Shown: piece by piece, positions 9,201-16,593 of the stretch
Position numbering within the stretch: position 1 is the stretch's first letter
How the letters are laid out: each line of letters starts with the position of its first letter
NCBI RefSeq assembly: GCF_030409055.1
Contig: NZ_CP116619.1
Span: 4,007,628 to 4,071,627, forward strand
Direction of reading: 5' to 3'
DNA length: 64,000 nt
Source of the DNA: Trichocoleus desertorum NBK24
Lineage (GTDB): Bacteria > Cyanobacteriota > Cyanobacteriia > FACHB-46
Position numbers and translations under genes: made by a program
The notes under the pieces: generated by a model
The model's database searches: none
What the model saw: only the letters and a program-made list of their open reading frames with translations
What the model was told of the DNA's origin: nothing

Positions 9201-10281
9201 TAGTGCCATTTTTATGGACTCAGATCTAAGTCAAGCTAATTTACGAGGAGCCGATTTTAGCAGGGCAAACCTTATTCGAACAAGACTAGATCAAGCTGAC
9301 TTAACAGGTGCCTGTTTAACTGGAGCATTTATTCAGGATTGGGGTATTAAAACGACAACTAAGTTTTCTGGCGTTAAATGTGAATATGTTTATATGCGAC
9401 TGCCAACTAGGGAAAATCCAGATCCCTTGAGAAAGCCAGACAACAGAAATGAAATCTTTGCAGAAGGTGACTTTGAGGATTTCATCAAGCCGTTAACTGA
9501 CACACTCGACCTCTACCACAACCAAGGGGTTGACCCACGAGCTATTGCGATCGCTTTCAAAAATTTGGTAGAAGACAACCCAGAAGCCGAGCTGGAAATT
9601 GTGGCACTGGAGAAGCGGGGTAAAGATAAATTCCTACTGCGTGCTAAAACTGCTCCAGGGATAAATAAGTCAGATCTGAGCCAAGCATATTTTGAAGACT
9701 ACAATCAACTCAAGGCTTTACCAGCAAATCATCCCTTGAGACTACTACTTGATGAGAAAGACGATCGCATTCGTAGTTTAGAAAATATGGTAGAAACGGC
9801 TCTCAAGCAGCCCAAATTTTATACAGAGAACTATCATCATCGAGGAGATGTCATGCCAGAAAATAGCGGAGTCAATATTAATGCTGGTGGCAATATTGGC
9901 GACATTAGCGGTTTAGTCGGTGGTGATGTCAGTGGTGTTATGAGCCTCGGTGAGATTAGCGGCAATGTCACCAACACCATCAATCAACTACCCGCTTCCC
10001 CACAACCTGATGAACCTGGCATCAAAGAATTGCTAGAACAACTGCACCGAGCCATTGAAAGTGCTGACGACCTCAAACCTGAAGACAAAGCCGAAGCGCT
10101 GAAGCAAGTGCAAGCCTTAGCCGAAGCAGGAAAAGATCCCGCAGAACCTGAGAAGAAAAATGGAGCGAAATCAGCGATCAGGTGGCTCAAGGGGATGTTA
10201 ACCGAACTCGCCGAACCCAGCGCGATCGTGCAACTTTGCAAACACGTATTGCCCCAAATCGCTGGCATCTTTGGTCTATAA
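9175..10281 (+). CDS. 3' fragment of the interrupted pentapeptide-repeat protein with cyanobacterial C-terminal module
   Basis: Frame of 368 codons opening at a GTG inside the IS right end; original host sequence starts at 9202. Pentapeptide repeats (SDLSQANL, ADFSRANL, ADLTGACL) occupy about residues 14-48. A predicted helical region follows (about 95-210). Next is a Gly/Asn-rich beta segment around residues 227-265 (NINAGGN, GGDVSGV, ISGNVTNTINQLP), then a helical stretch (LLEQLHRAIESA) and a hydrophobic end (about 335-368). This C-terminal arrangement recurs in cyanobacterial pentapeptide and other multidomain proteins and looks like a transferable output module. No function is established. 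Whether the fragment is still expressed, for instance from an outward IS promoter, is unknown. Confidence 0.75.
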   Translation: MGRLTPGSTSAIFMDSDLSQANLRGADFSRANLIRTRLDQADLTGACLTGAFIQDWGIKTTTKFSGVKCEYVYMRLPTRENPDPLRKPDNRNEIFAEGDFEDFIKPLTDTLDLYHNQGVDPRAIAIAFKNLVEDNPEAELEIVALEKRGKDKFLLRAKTAPGINKSDLSQAYFEDYNQLKALPANHPLRLLLDEKDDRIRSLENMVETALKQPKFYTENYHHRGDVMPENSGVNINAGGNIGDISGLVGGDVSGVMSLGEISGNVTNTINQLPASPQPDEPGIKELLEQLHRAIESADDLKPEDKAEALKQVQALAEAGKDPAEPEKKNGAKSAIRWLKGMLTELAEPSAIVQLCKHVLPQIAGIFGL

Positions 10282-10379
10282 GGCGAAATTGAGGCGATCG
10301 CGCCCTTACACCGACCGTAACCCCACCAAAATCAGTTCAATCGGTAGAATGGGGAAAAATGCGTAGACAGGCAAATTGC

Positions 10380-10988
10380 ATGATTCCTACCGTTATTGAA
10401 CCCTCTGGACGTGGCGATCGCGCCTTTGACATCTACTCTCGGCTACTACGGGATCGGATCATCTTCTTAGGCACCGCCATCGACTCTGATGTCGCCAACC
10501 TGATCGTGGCTCAGTTGCTCCTGTTGGACGCAGAAGACCCAGAAAAAGACATTTACCTCTACATCAACTCCCCCGGCGGTTCTGTCACCGCTGGTATGGG
10601 CATTTACGACACCATTAAGCACATCCGAGCTGATGTTTCCACCATCTGTCTCGGTTTGGCAGCTAGCATGGGCGCGTTTCTGCTCAGCGCGGGCACCAAA
10701 GGCAAGCGGGTCAGCCTTCCCCACTCCCGGATCATGATTCACCAACCTCTTGGTGGTGCTCAAGGCCAAGCTACCGATATCGAAATTCAGGCTAAGGAAA
10801 TCCTTTACCACAAGCAACGCCTGAACGAGATGCTGGCTGAGCACACCGGACAACCTTTGGAGAAAATCGCCGAAGATACCGAGCGCGACTTCTTCATGTC
10901 AGCCCATGAGTCTAAGGAGTACGGCCTGATTGACCAAGTGATCGAGCGCCGTCCCTCGGCTCAAAACCCGATCGCTGCGGTGAACTAA
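10380..10988 (+). CDS. clpP: ATP-dependent Clp protease proteolytic subunit
   Basis: Serine peptidase that forms the barrel of the Clp protease and degrades proteins fed by Clp ATPases in the cytosol; 202 residues. The catalytic triad is visible: Ser96 in LAASMGAF, His121 in SRIMIHQP and Asp170 in TERDFFMS. The family start MIPTVIE is at 10380, preceded at a suitable distance by ACAGG. An in-frame ATG at 10359 with GGGGA upstream would add 7 residues, so both starts are possible. Cyanobacteria have several ClpP paralogues; the complete triad shows this is a catalytic one, not ClpR. It is convergent with the next gene across a strong palindrome. Confidence 0.95.
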   Translation: MIPTVIEPSGRGDRAFDIYSRLLRDRIIFLGTAIDSDVANLIVAQLLLLDAEDPEKDIYLYINSPGGSVTAGMGIYDTIKHIRADVSTICLGLAASMGAFLLSAGTKGKRVSLPHSRIMIHQPLGGAQGQATDIEIQAKEILYHKQRLNEMLAEHTGQPLEKIAEDTERDFFMSAHESKEYGLIDQVIERRPSAQNPIAAVN

Positions 10989-10994
10989 CGCTTT

Positions 10995-11030
10995 CCTCTA
11001 CAAATCCCCCCTTTTTAAGGGGGGTAGAGG
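10995..11030. terminator. Bidirectional terminator-like palindrome
   Basis: CCCCCCTT at 11006-11013 pairs with AAGGGGGG at 11017-11024 around a three-base loop. An outer CCTCTA/TAGAGG stem (10995-11000 and 11025-11030) extends it across a bulge. It sits between the convergent clpP and the minus-strand gene ending at 11033, so it can serve both. Confidence 0.7.
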
Positions 11031-11032
11031 GT

Positions 11033-12049
11033 TCAAAACGGAGATTCGTTGGGAGAGGGTTGCGATCGCAAGTATTCCAAGAACTCCAACAACTCCTCGT
11101 CGGTAAGGTGTTGACGCGATCGCTTGCCATAGGTGCGTTGCAAGTGGGTACGACCTTGCACGTCAGTCCAGCCTAAACGCTTAATTTCCACACTGGTTTG
11201 GGCGATCGCTTCCGACAAATCCATTGGTTCTCGACTGCGTTCGGGCGGTGCTGGTTCTGGCACCCCTTCACGAGCCTTGACTGCACTCTTGCCGTTGCGC
11301 CCATTGCTACGAGGTGCAGGTTGCACTTCTGGGTGGCTAGGAACAACAGGTTCAGCGATCGCCGCCGTATCTATATCAATATCTGTATAAGAGTCTCGAT
11401 AAGAATCTGTATAGGTGTGATCGAATAGCTCGCCCGAAAAGTCACCTGAGAAAGTAGAAGCGGGTTCTGGCGCGATCGCCGGAATTCCCAGTGCTGATTC
11501 TGGTAACGGCTGAGGTCTTTGCGATTGGGCTGAGAGCTGCCTAACTTCTCGGTAGTTACCTACATCAGCCAAGCGAGGTTGGGGCGAAAACTCCCCTTCG
11601 CTCTGGTGATTGGTCATTAAGTGCACCTGCACCTCATAAGCTGAGGGAGAAACAGGGGGCTGGGGTGGCTGTGGAGCTTGAATACCTAACACTTCCAAAG
11701 CCCGCAATCTAGCGCGATCTTCTGCCACTTCAAGGCTGGTAGCTGCTGCCATCCCGGTGGCTAGAACGTTGCCGCCCATCTGAACTGAAGCTTTGACAAT
11801 GTAGTTGTCTCCCCGAATGTCTAGCAAGTCAGCCGTCAAGCTACCCATCGGATAACGAGCTTGAAACTGTGACAAAGCCAACGACTGCCCAGACCGCTCA
11901 GCTAGCGGTGCAGCATCAGGTTGATTAATATGGCTGAGTTCAAAGCGTGGGGAATTCGCAGAACCGCTTCCATTTTGATCCCTGGGGTTATGCATTGCAG
12001 CACCGGGAGTCTGATATCGCAGGGCTAAGTTAACCCCAAACACGTCCAT
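11033..12049 (-). CDS. Cyanobacterial protein of unknown function with disordered centre
   Basis: About 338 residues. An N-terminal folded part (about residues 55-120, containing TADLLDIRGDNYIVKASV and an alpha-helical ARLRALEVLGI) resembles a small alpha/beta nucleic-acid-binding fold. A long Pro/Ser/Gln/Asp-rich disordered linker follows. A C-terminal two-helix module (LSEAIAQTSVEIKRLGW, then GKRSRQHLTDEELLEFLEYL) ends the protein. That end resembles helical tails I recall from cyanobacterial Rad52/DdrA-type annealing proteins, so a DNA-related role is possible but unproven. The start is uncertain: a GTG at 12076 would add 9 residues and an ATG 18 codons downstream of 12049 is also available. 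Confidence 0.6.
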   Translation of the reverse strand: MDVFGVNLALRYQTPGAAMHNPRDQNGSGSANSPRFELSHINQPDAAPLAERSGQSLALSQFQARYPMGSLTADLLDIRGDNYIVKASVQMGGNVLATGMAAATSLEVAEDRARLRALEVLGIQAPQPPQPPVSPSAYEVQVHLMTNHQSEGEFSPQPRLADVGNYREVRQLSAQSQRPQPLPESALGIPAIAPEPASTFSGDFSGELFDHTYTDSYRDSYTDIDIDTAAIAEPVVPSHPEVQPAPRSNGRNGKSAVKAREGVPEPAPPERSREPMDLSEAIAQTSVEIKRLGWTDVQGRTHLQRTYGKRSRQHLTDEELLEFLEYLRSQPSPNESPF

Positions 12050-12386
12050 TTTATGCGTGGTTTGCCTCAATTGCACCTTAACTTTATCTGGGTAAACTAA
12101 GTGAGTGGGTTGATGGATGTCAGGCGTTGTCTAAGAGAACTTTTGACTCGCGGTTTCTATCGCGCCCATTCGCGGATCTGTCTGGGTGGTTTAGTGTAAC
12201 CTGCAAGAGGGATCTCTGAATAGAGGGTGGTGGATAGAACCGAATCTCTAACCCAAAGGGGATACGGCAGCAGATCAAGTTAAGCGCTAAGCTAAGAGAA
12301 TAAGCAATAATTCTTAATAACCTGTCCGACTCGCTTGGCTTCAGCTGAAAGTATTCCCAATTGCTCACTTTTTCAAAAATCTATTA
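12050..12386. other. 337-bp divergent intergenic region
   Basis: Lies between the minus-strand unknown gene and the TerC-type gene and should contain both promoters. I looked for a yybP-ykoY (manganese) riboswitch before the TerC gene; CAAAGGGGATACGGCAGC near 12255 is suggestive in base content, but the conserved partner elements are not seen. A minus-strand 82-codon frame (12120-12368) has no family features and is not called. Confidence 0.4.
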
Positions 12387-13121
12387 ATGCTAGACCACTT
12401 GTTAAACACTCCGATGAACTTTGGGTACGACACCCTCTTGCTCTTACCAGTCTTGGTGGTGCTAGAAGCAGTTCTGTCAGCCGATAACGCGATCGCCCTG
12501 GCTGCGATCGCTCAAGGACTGGAGGGAAGTACCTTGCAACGTCGAGCGCTTAACCTGGGTTTGGTCTGTGCCTTTGTCTTGCGCGTAGTCCTGATTCTGA
12601 CCGCAACCTGGGTGACGAAGTACTGGCAATTTGAGTTGGCGGGTGCCGCCTACTTGCTGTGGTTGGTGTTTCAGTATTTCAGCACTCCAGAAGACAGTGA
12701 GAATGCTCATCATGGCCCCCGCTTTGCCACACTTTGGCAAGCCATTCCGGTCATTGCCTTCACCGATTTAGCGTTCTCTTTAGATAGTGTGACGACAGCG
12801 ATCGCGATCTCCAAAGAAACCTGGCTAGTCATTACAGGTGGCTTAATTGGAGTGATTGCGCTGCGGTTTATGGCGGGTCTATTTATTCGCTGGCTAGACG
12901 AGTTCACACATCTAGAAGATGCAGGCTACGTTACTGTCGCTTTAGTTGGCTTGCGATTGTTGTTGCGAGTGATTAATGAAGCCCTGGTGCCGCCAGAGTG
13001 GTTGATGATTAGTGCGATCGGCCTACTATTCCTCTGGGGTTTCTCTGAGAAAGCCGAACCAGAGGTGGAAGTGAGTAGTGAAGCCGTTGAAGTGCGATCG
13101 CCAAGCGAAGTGAAAAAATAA
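12387..13121 (+). CDS. TerC family integral membrane protein (YkoY/YceF type)
   Basis: Membrane protein of 244 residues with about seven hydrophobic helices and the two acidic membrane motifs of the TerC family: LEAVLSADNAIALA (about residues 27-40) and FTDLAFSLDSVTTAIA (about residues 124-139). A charged cytoplasmic tail rich in Glu closes it. TerC proteins of this type are linked to manganese export or to metal loading of exported proteins; the specific role here is inferred. The ATG at 12387 has no strong ribosome site and the ATG at 12414 is a possible alternative. It is convergent with ndk. Confidence 0.85.
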   Translation: MLDHLLNTPMNFGYDTLLLLPVLVVLEAVLSADNAIALAAIAQGLEGSTLQRRALNLGLVCAFVLRVVLILTATWVTKYWQFELAGAAYLLWLVFQYFSTPEDSENAHHGPRFATLWQAIPVIAFTDLAFSLDSVTTAIAISKETWLVITGGLIGVIALRFMAGLFIRWLDEFTHLEDAGYVTVALVGLRLLLRVINEALVPPEWLMISAIGLLFLWGFSEKAEPEVEVSSEAVEVRSPSEVKK

Positions 13122-13155
13122 CGACATAGTAGACCTTCTGCACTGGCCCCTCAGT

Positions 13156-13204
13156 CCCCCAATACTGGGGGAAGCAAGAATGTATTTCCCCCCAGTATTG
13201 GGGG
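13156..13204. terminator. Double palindrome between convergent genes
   Basis: CCCCCAATACTGGGGG (13156-13171) and its exact reverse complement CCCCCAGTATTGGGGG (13189-13204) are separated by 17 bases. They can form a 16-bp stem or two small self-hairpins. The site lies between the ends of the TerC gene and ndk and probably terminates both. Confidence 0.7.
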
Positions 13205-13241
13205 GATAGGGGGGATAGGCTCAAGGCTGGGGGTTAGGGCT

Positions 13242-13691
13242 TTATTCGCGAGTCCAGGGCATGAGAGTAGGTTCCCAGTTCGCGATTTCTTCCTCTTTGA
13301 ACCAGAGGGCAATTTCTCGTTGAGCCGTTTCGATCGCGTCGGAACCGTGGATTAGGTTGCGGCCAATGTTGACCCCGAAGTCACCACGAATCGTACCAGG
13401 CTCAGCAGCGAGGGGGTTGGTGGCACCAATGATTTTACGAGCCGAAGAAACTACGCCTTCGCCTTCCCATACCATTGCCACCACGGGGCCAGAAGTGATG
13501 AACTCGACGAGGCCAGCGAAGAAGGGTCTTTCCTTGTGGACATCGTAGTGCTGCTCGGCCAACTCGCGGCTCACATTGAGGATCTTGAGGCCCACTAGGG
13601 TGAAGCCTTTGGTTTCAAAGCGACGAATGATTTCACCGACTAATTTCCGCTGCACACCGTCGGGCTTAATTGCCAAAAATGTCCGTTCCAA
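13242..13691 (-). CDS. ndk: Nucleoside diphosphate kinase
   Basis: Transfers the gamma phosphate of ATP to nucleoside diphosphates through a phosphohistidine; cytosolic, 149 residues. The active His115 lies in NLIHGSDA; the N-terminal [14 protein letters not shown] and [16 protein letters not shown] segments are typical. The start is best placed at a TTG (13691), because AGGAG lies 6 bases before it and the product then begins [12 protein letters not shown] and has the exact family length. The ATG at 13712 would add 7 residues and has no ribosome site; the frame itself opens at a TTG at 13715. Convergent with the TerC gene; upstream neighbour speA is divergent. Confidence 0.95.
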   Translation of the reverse strand: MERTFLAIKPDGVQRKLVGEIIRRFETKGFTLVGLKILNVSRELAEQHYDVHKERPFFAGLVEFITSGPVVAMVWEGEGVVSSARKIIGATNPLAAEPGTIRGDFGVNIGRNLIHGSDAIETAQREIALWFKEEEIANWEPTLMPWTRE

Positions 13692-13902
13692 GGGGTACTC
13701 CTGATATTTCATCAACTGTTACAAAGTCCAGATTACCCCAGAAAGTCTCTGCCAGAAGGTGAGGCTGAAAGTGCGCTAGATGATCATTTAGCATCAGATG
13801 AATGCGCTAGACTGGCATTCGAAGTAAAGTCTGATTTTGCCAGCAGCGAGTCAAGATCAGGCTTTTCTTTATGTCTAGAAGGATACTCAGAGGGAAGGCA
13901 GG

Positions 13903-15930
13903 ATGGGTGGACGGCCAGCAGCGAAAATGGGGAAGGGTGCTAATAATGGAGCCAACAAAACTCAGCTAGAAAGCAGTCATGCTGGGCCAGAACTAGAACC
14001 TTTGGGTTTAGCGAAGCCAACAGAAACTTTGAATCTCCGTAAATCTTGGACGATTGAAGATAGCGAAGAACTCTATCGCATTCAAGGTTGGGGTGAACCT
14101 TACTTTTCCATTAATGCTGCGGGCCACATTACGGTGTCTCCCAAAGGCGATCGCGGCGGCTCTTTAGATTTGTTTGAGCTGGTGAATGCTCTCAAGCTGC
14201 GAAACCTTGGCTTACCGCTGCTGATTCGCTTCTCCGATATTCTGGAAGACCGCATTGAGCGCCTCAACGCTGCTTTTGGCAGGGCGATCGCTCGGTACAA
14301 CTACCCAGGCACCTACCGAGGTGTGTTTCCGGTCAAGTGCAACCAACAACGGCACTTGGTCGAAAGCTTAGTCAAATTTGGTAAGCCGCATCAGTTTGGT
14401 TTGGAGGCAGGTTCCAAGCCTGAGCTGATGATTGCTTTAGCGACGTTGGACACCCCCGGCGCTTTGCTGATTTGTAACGGCTACAAAGACCGCGAGTATA
14501 TTGAGACGGCAATTCTGGCGCAACGCTTGGGCCAAACCCCGATCATTGTGCTGGAGCAAGCAGAAGAAGTAGAGTTGGCGATCGCGGCAGGACGCAAACT
14601 GGGCATTCAACCGATTTTGGGCGTGCGGGCAAAGCTGAGTGCCAAAGGGATTGGACGCTGGGGCAGTTCAGCGGGCGATCGCGCCAAGTTTGGCCTCACC
14701 ATCCCCGAAATTCTCCATGCAGTCGAGCAATTAAAAGCCGCTGATATGTTGGGTTCGTTGCAACTGCTGCACTTCCACATTGGTTCGCAAATTTCTTCGA
14801 TCAATGTGGTCAAGGATGCGATTCGCGAAGCTAGCCAAATCTACGTGGAGTTGGCCCAGCTCGGAGCCGATATGAAATATATTGACGTGGGCGGCGGTCT
14901 GGGCGTGGACTACGACGGTTCTAAGACCAACTTCTACGCCTCCAAAAACTACAACATGCAGAACTACGCCAATGATGTAGTCGCGGAGATCAAAGAAACC
15001 TGTGCCGAACGCAATCTACCTGTACCCACCATTGTGAGCGAAAGTGGTCGAGCGATCGCCTCTCACCAATCTGTCTTGGTCTTCGATGTCTTGGGCACCA
15101 GCGAACCGCCGTCAGAAACGCCGAAACCCGCCCACGAAGACGAGCATTTGATTATTCGCAATCTCTACGACACCTACTCGGCCATTACTGCTGAGAATTA
15201 CCAAGAGGCTTACCACGACGCGACGCAGTTCAAAGAAGAAGCGGTGAGTTTGTTTGGCTTTGGCTACGTTAGCCTGAGCGAGCGAGCGAGAGCTGAGCGC
15301 TTGTACTGGGCCTGCTGCGAGAAGATCTTGGAAGTTGCTCGCCAGCAAGATTATGTGCCGGATGATCTCGAAGATTTAGAGAAAATCATGGCCTCGATCT
15401 ATTACATCAACTTGTCGGTGTTTCAGTCAGCCCCCGACAGTTGGGCGATCGATCAGCTCTTTCCCATCATGCCAGTTCATCGCTTGAATGAGGAACCGAC
15501 TCGACGGGCCACGCTAGCGGATCTCACCTGTGACAGCGATGGCAAAATTGACCAGTTTATTGATCTGCGCGATGTCAAATCTGTTCTGGAGTTACATACC
15601 CTCAAACCAGGGGAGCCATATTACTTAGCCATGTTCCTGGGTGGGGCGTACCAAGAGATCATGGGCAATCTGCACAATTTGTTCGGCGACACCAACGCTG
15701 TGCATATCAGCCTCACGCCCAAAGGCTACCGGATTGAGCATGTGGTTAAGGGCGACACGATGCACGAAGTGTTGGGCTACGTCCAGTACGATGCCGAAGA
15801 TTTAATCGAAAACATTCGCCAGCAAACCGAACATGCGCTGCAAGAAAAGCGAATCACGCTCGAAGAATCTCAACTGCTGCTGCAAAACTACGAGCGCAGC
15901 TTGAGCAGCTACACCTATCTCTCCTCCTGA
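13903..15930 (+). CDS. speA: Biosynthetic arginine decarboxylase
   Basis: PLP enzyme converting arginine to agmatine, the first step of polyamine synthesis; 675 residues, matching bacterial SpeA. The PLP lysine is probably Lys145 in FPVKCNQQRHLVE. Other landmarks are LHFHIGSQ (about 289-296), the DVGGGLGVDYDG loop and SESGRAIASHQS. The C-terminal barrel and oligomerisation insert is complete up to a Ser-rich end. The ATG at 13903 is preceded by AAGGCAGG. A 30-residue polar N-terminal extension precedes the conserved core, which is common in cyanobacteria. Confidence 0.95.
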   Translation: MGGRPAAKMGKGANNGANKTQLESSHAGPELEPLGLAKPTETLNLRKSWTIEDSEELYRIQGWGEPYFSINAAGHITVSPKGDRGGSLDLFELVNALKLRNLGLPLLIRFSDILEDRIERLNAAFGRAIARYNYPGTYRGVFPVKCNQQRHLVESLVKFGKPHQFGLEAGSKPELMIALATLDTPGALLICNGYKDREYIETAILAQRLGQTPIIVLEQAEEVELAIAAGRKLGIQPILGVRAKLSAKGIGRWGSSAGDRAKFGLTIPEILHAVEQLKAADMLGSLQLLHFHIGSQISSINVVKDAIREASQIYVELAQLGADMKYIDVGGGLGVDYDGSKTNFYASKNYNMQNYANDVVAEIKETCAERNLPVPTIVSESGRAIASHQSVLVFDVLGTSEPPSETPKPAHEDEHLIIRNLYDTYSAITAENYQEAYHDATQFKEEAVSLFGFGYVSLSERARAERLYWACCEKILEVARQQDYVPDDLEDLEKIMASIYYINLSVFQSAPDSWAIDQLFPIMPVHRLNEEPTRRATLADLTCDSDGKIDQFIDLRDVKSVLELHTLKPGEPYYLAMFLGGAYQEIMGNLHNLFGDTNAVHISLTPKGYRIEHVVKGDTMHEVLGYVQYDAEDLIENIRQQTEHALQEKRITLEESQLLLQNYERSLSSYTYLSS

Positions 15931-16200
15931 CAATTGCACAGGTTTGAACGGTAGGGTTCTGAGTTCCATCAGCTCCTTTAAACTTGCCACTCAACCAAAT
16001 TGGCTCAGTAGAAATCCGGATTTGCAGAACCGCCCTTTGGAATCAAGAGGGGAAGTGCAACGTCCGGTTTCTCGGGTCTAGCTATCTATTTCACCTGTTG
16101 CGATCGCGCTTGGCACTTCATGAACAATTTGCAAAAGCTTCCGTCATTTCACGTAGAACGCTGACCTAAGCAAAATTTAGATCAACAGGAATAAAATCTC

Positions 16201-16434
16201 ATGAAGACAACAGAGCGCTATAGCCTGATGTTCAAATTGGCTTGCGAAACTTTCAAATATTTCTTTCTCAGCTTGTTTACTTTTTCCATTTTTTGCATCG
16301 TCTTGGCGGGGCTGGGAGCTAATTCCCTCGTAGCGATTTTATTAACGGTAGTAGGTGGCTGGTTCTTGCGGGTTGCCGCGATCGCCCTCTGTTTCATGGC
16401 GAGTGCCATTATCTTTGAATCGTTGCGCTTTTAG
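16201..16434 (+). CDS. Small membrane protein of unknown function
   Basis: Encodes 77 residues with two hydrophobic segments (about 20-40 and 44-70) and a short basic N terminus. An AGGA lies about 10 bases before the ATG. I do not recognise a family. It sits alone between speA and glgP on the same strand. The minus-strand frame over it is its shadow. Confidence 0.5.
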   Translation: MKTTERYSLMFKLACETFKYFFLSLFTFSIFCIVLAGLGANSLVAILLTVVGGWFLRVAAIALCFMASAIIFESLRF

Positions 16435-16593
16435 CTTGCGTCGTGAATGCTAATGGGTTGCAGCAAGGGAAGCGCGATCGCCCTAGAAAATTAGCTCTTT
16501 CAAGCTCCCTGCCTCAAGACAGTGTTAAGAGTACCGGACTTTCGAGGAAACTGGGGGACAATAGCCCTAGCTGGACTTGGAGTTTGCTCGATC

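Larger units (their letters stand above)
7001..10281 (+). pseudogene. Pentapeptide-repeat membrane protein gene interrupted by an IS630-family element
   Basis: Two plus-strand fragments belong to one gene. The left part ends in the repeat ENANLTS. The right part resumes with TSAIFMDSDLSQANL. Removing bases 7908-9200 plus one TA copy joins them in frame at an ACTAGT site and restores a 661-codon frame. Reconstructed order: pentapeptide repeats (about 1-45), three or four hydrophobic helices (about 50-210), a second pentapeptide block (about 220-380), a linker, a Gly/Asn-rich segment, and a C-terminal amphipathic or hydrophobic tail. As it stands the gene is broken, though the fragments could be translated separately. 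Composition is more AT-rich in the membrane part and it lacks HIP1 sites. Confidence 0.9.

Noticed and set aside
12120-12368. Minus-strand 82-codon frame before the TerC gene
   Set aside because: Sequence looks like random coding (several Cys/Arg/Pro runs, no domain) and it covers the TerC promoter region.
12240-12386. Possible yybP-ykoY manganese riboswitch before the TerC-type gene
   Set aside because: Only a short GGGGATACGGCAGC-like string is present; the partner strands and the downstream stem of the motif were not found.
13009-13224. Minus-strand 71-codon frame
   Set aside because: Runs through the palindromic terminator and the end of the TerC gene; a shadow.
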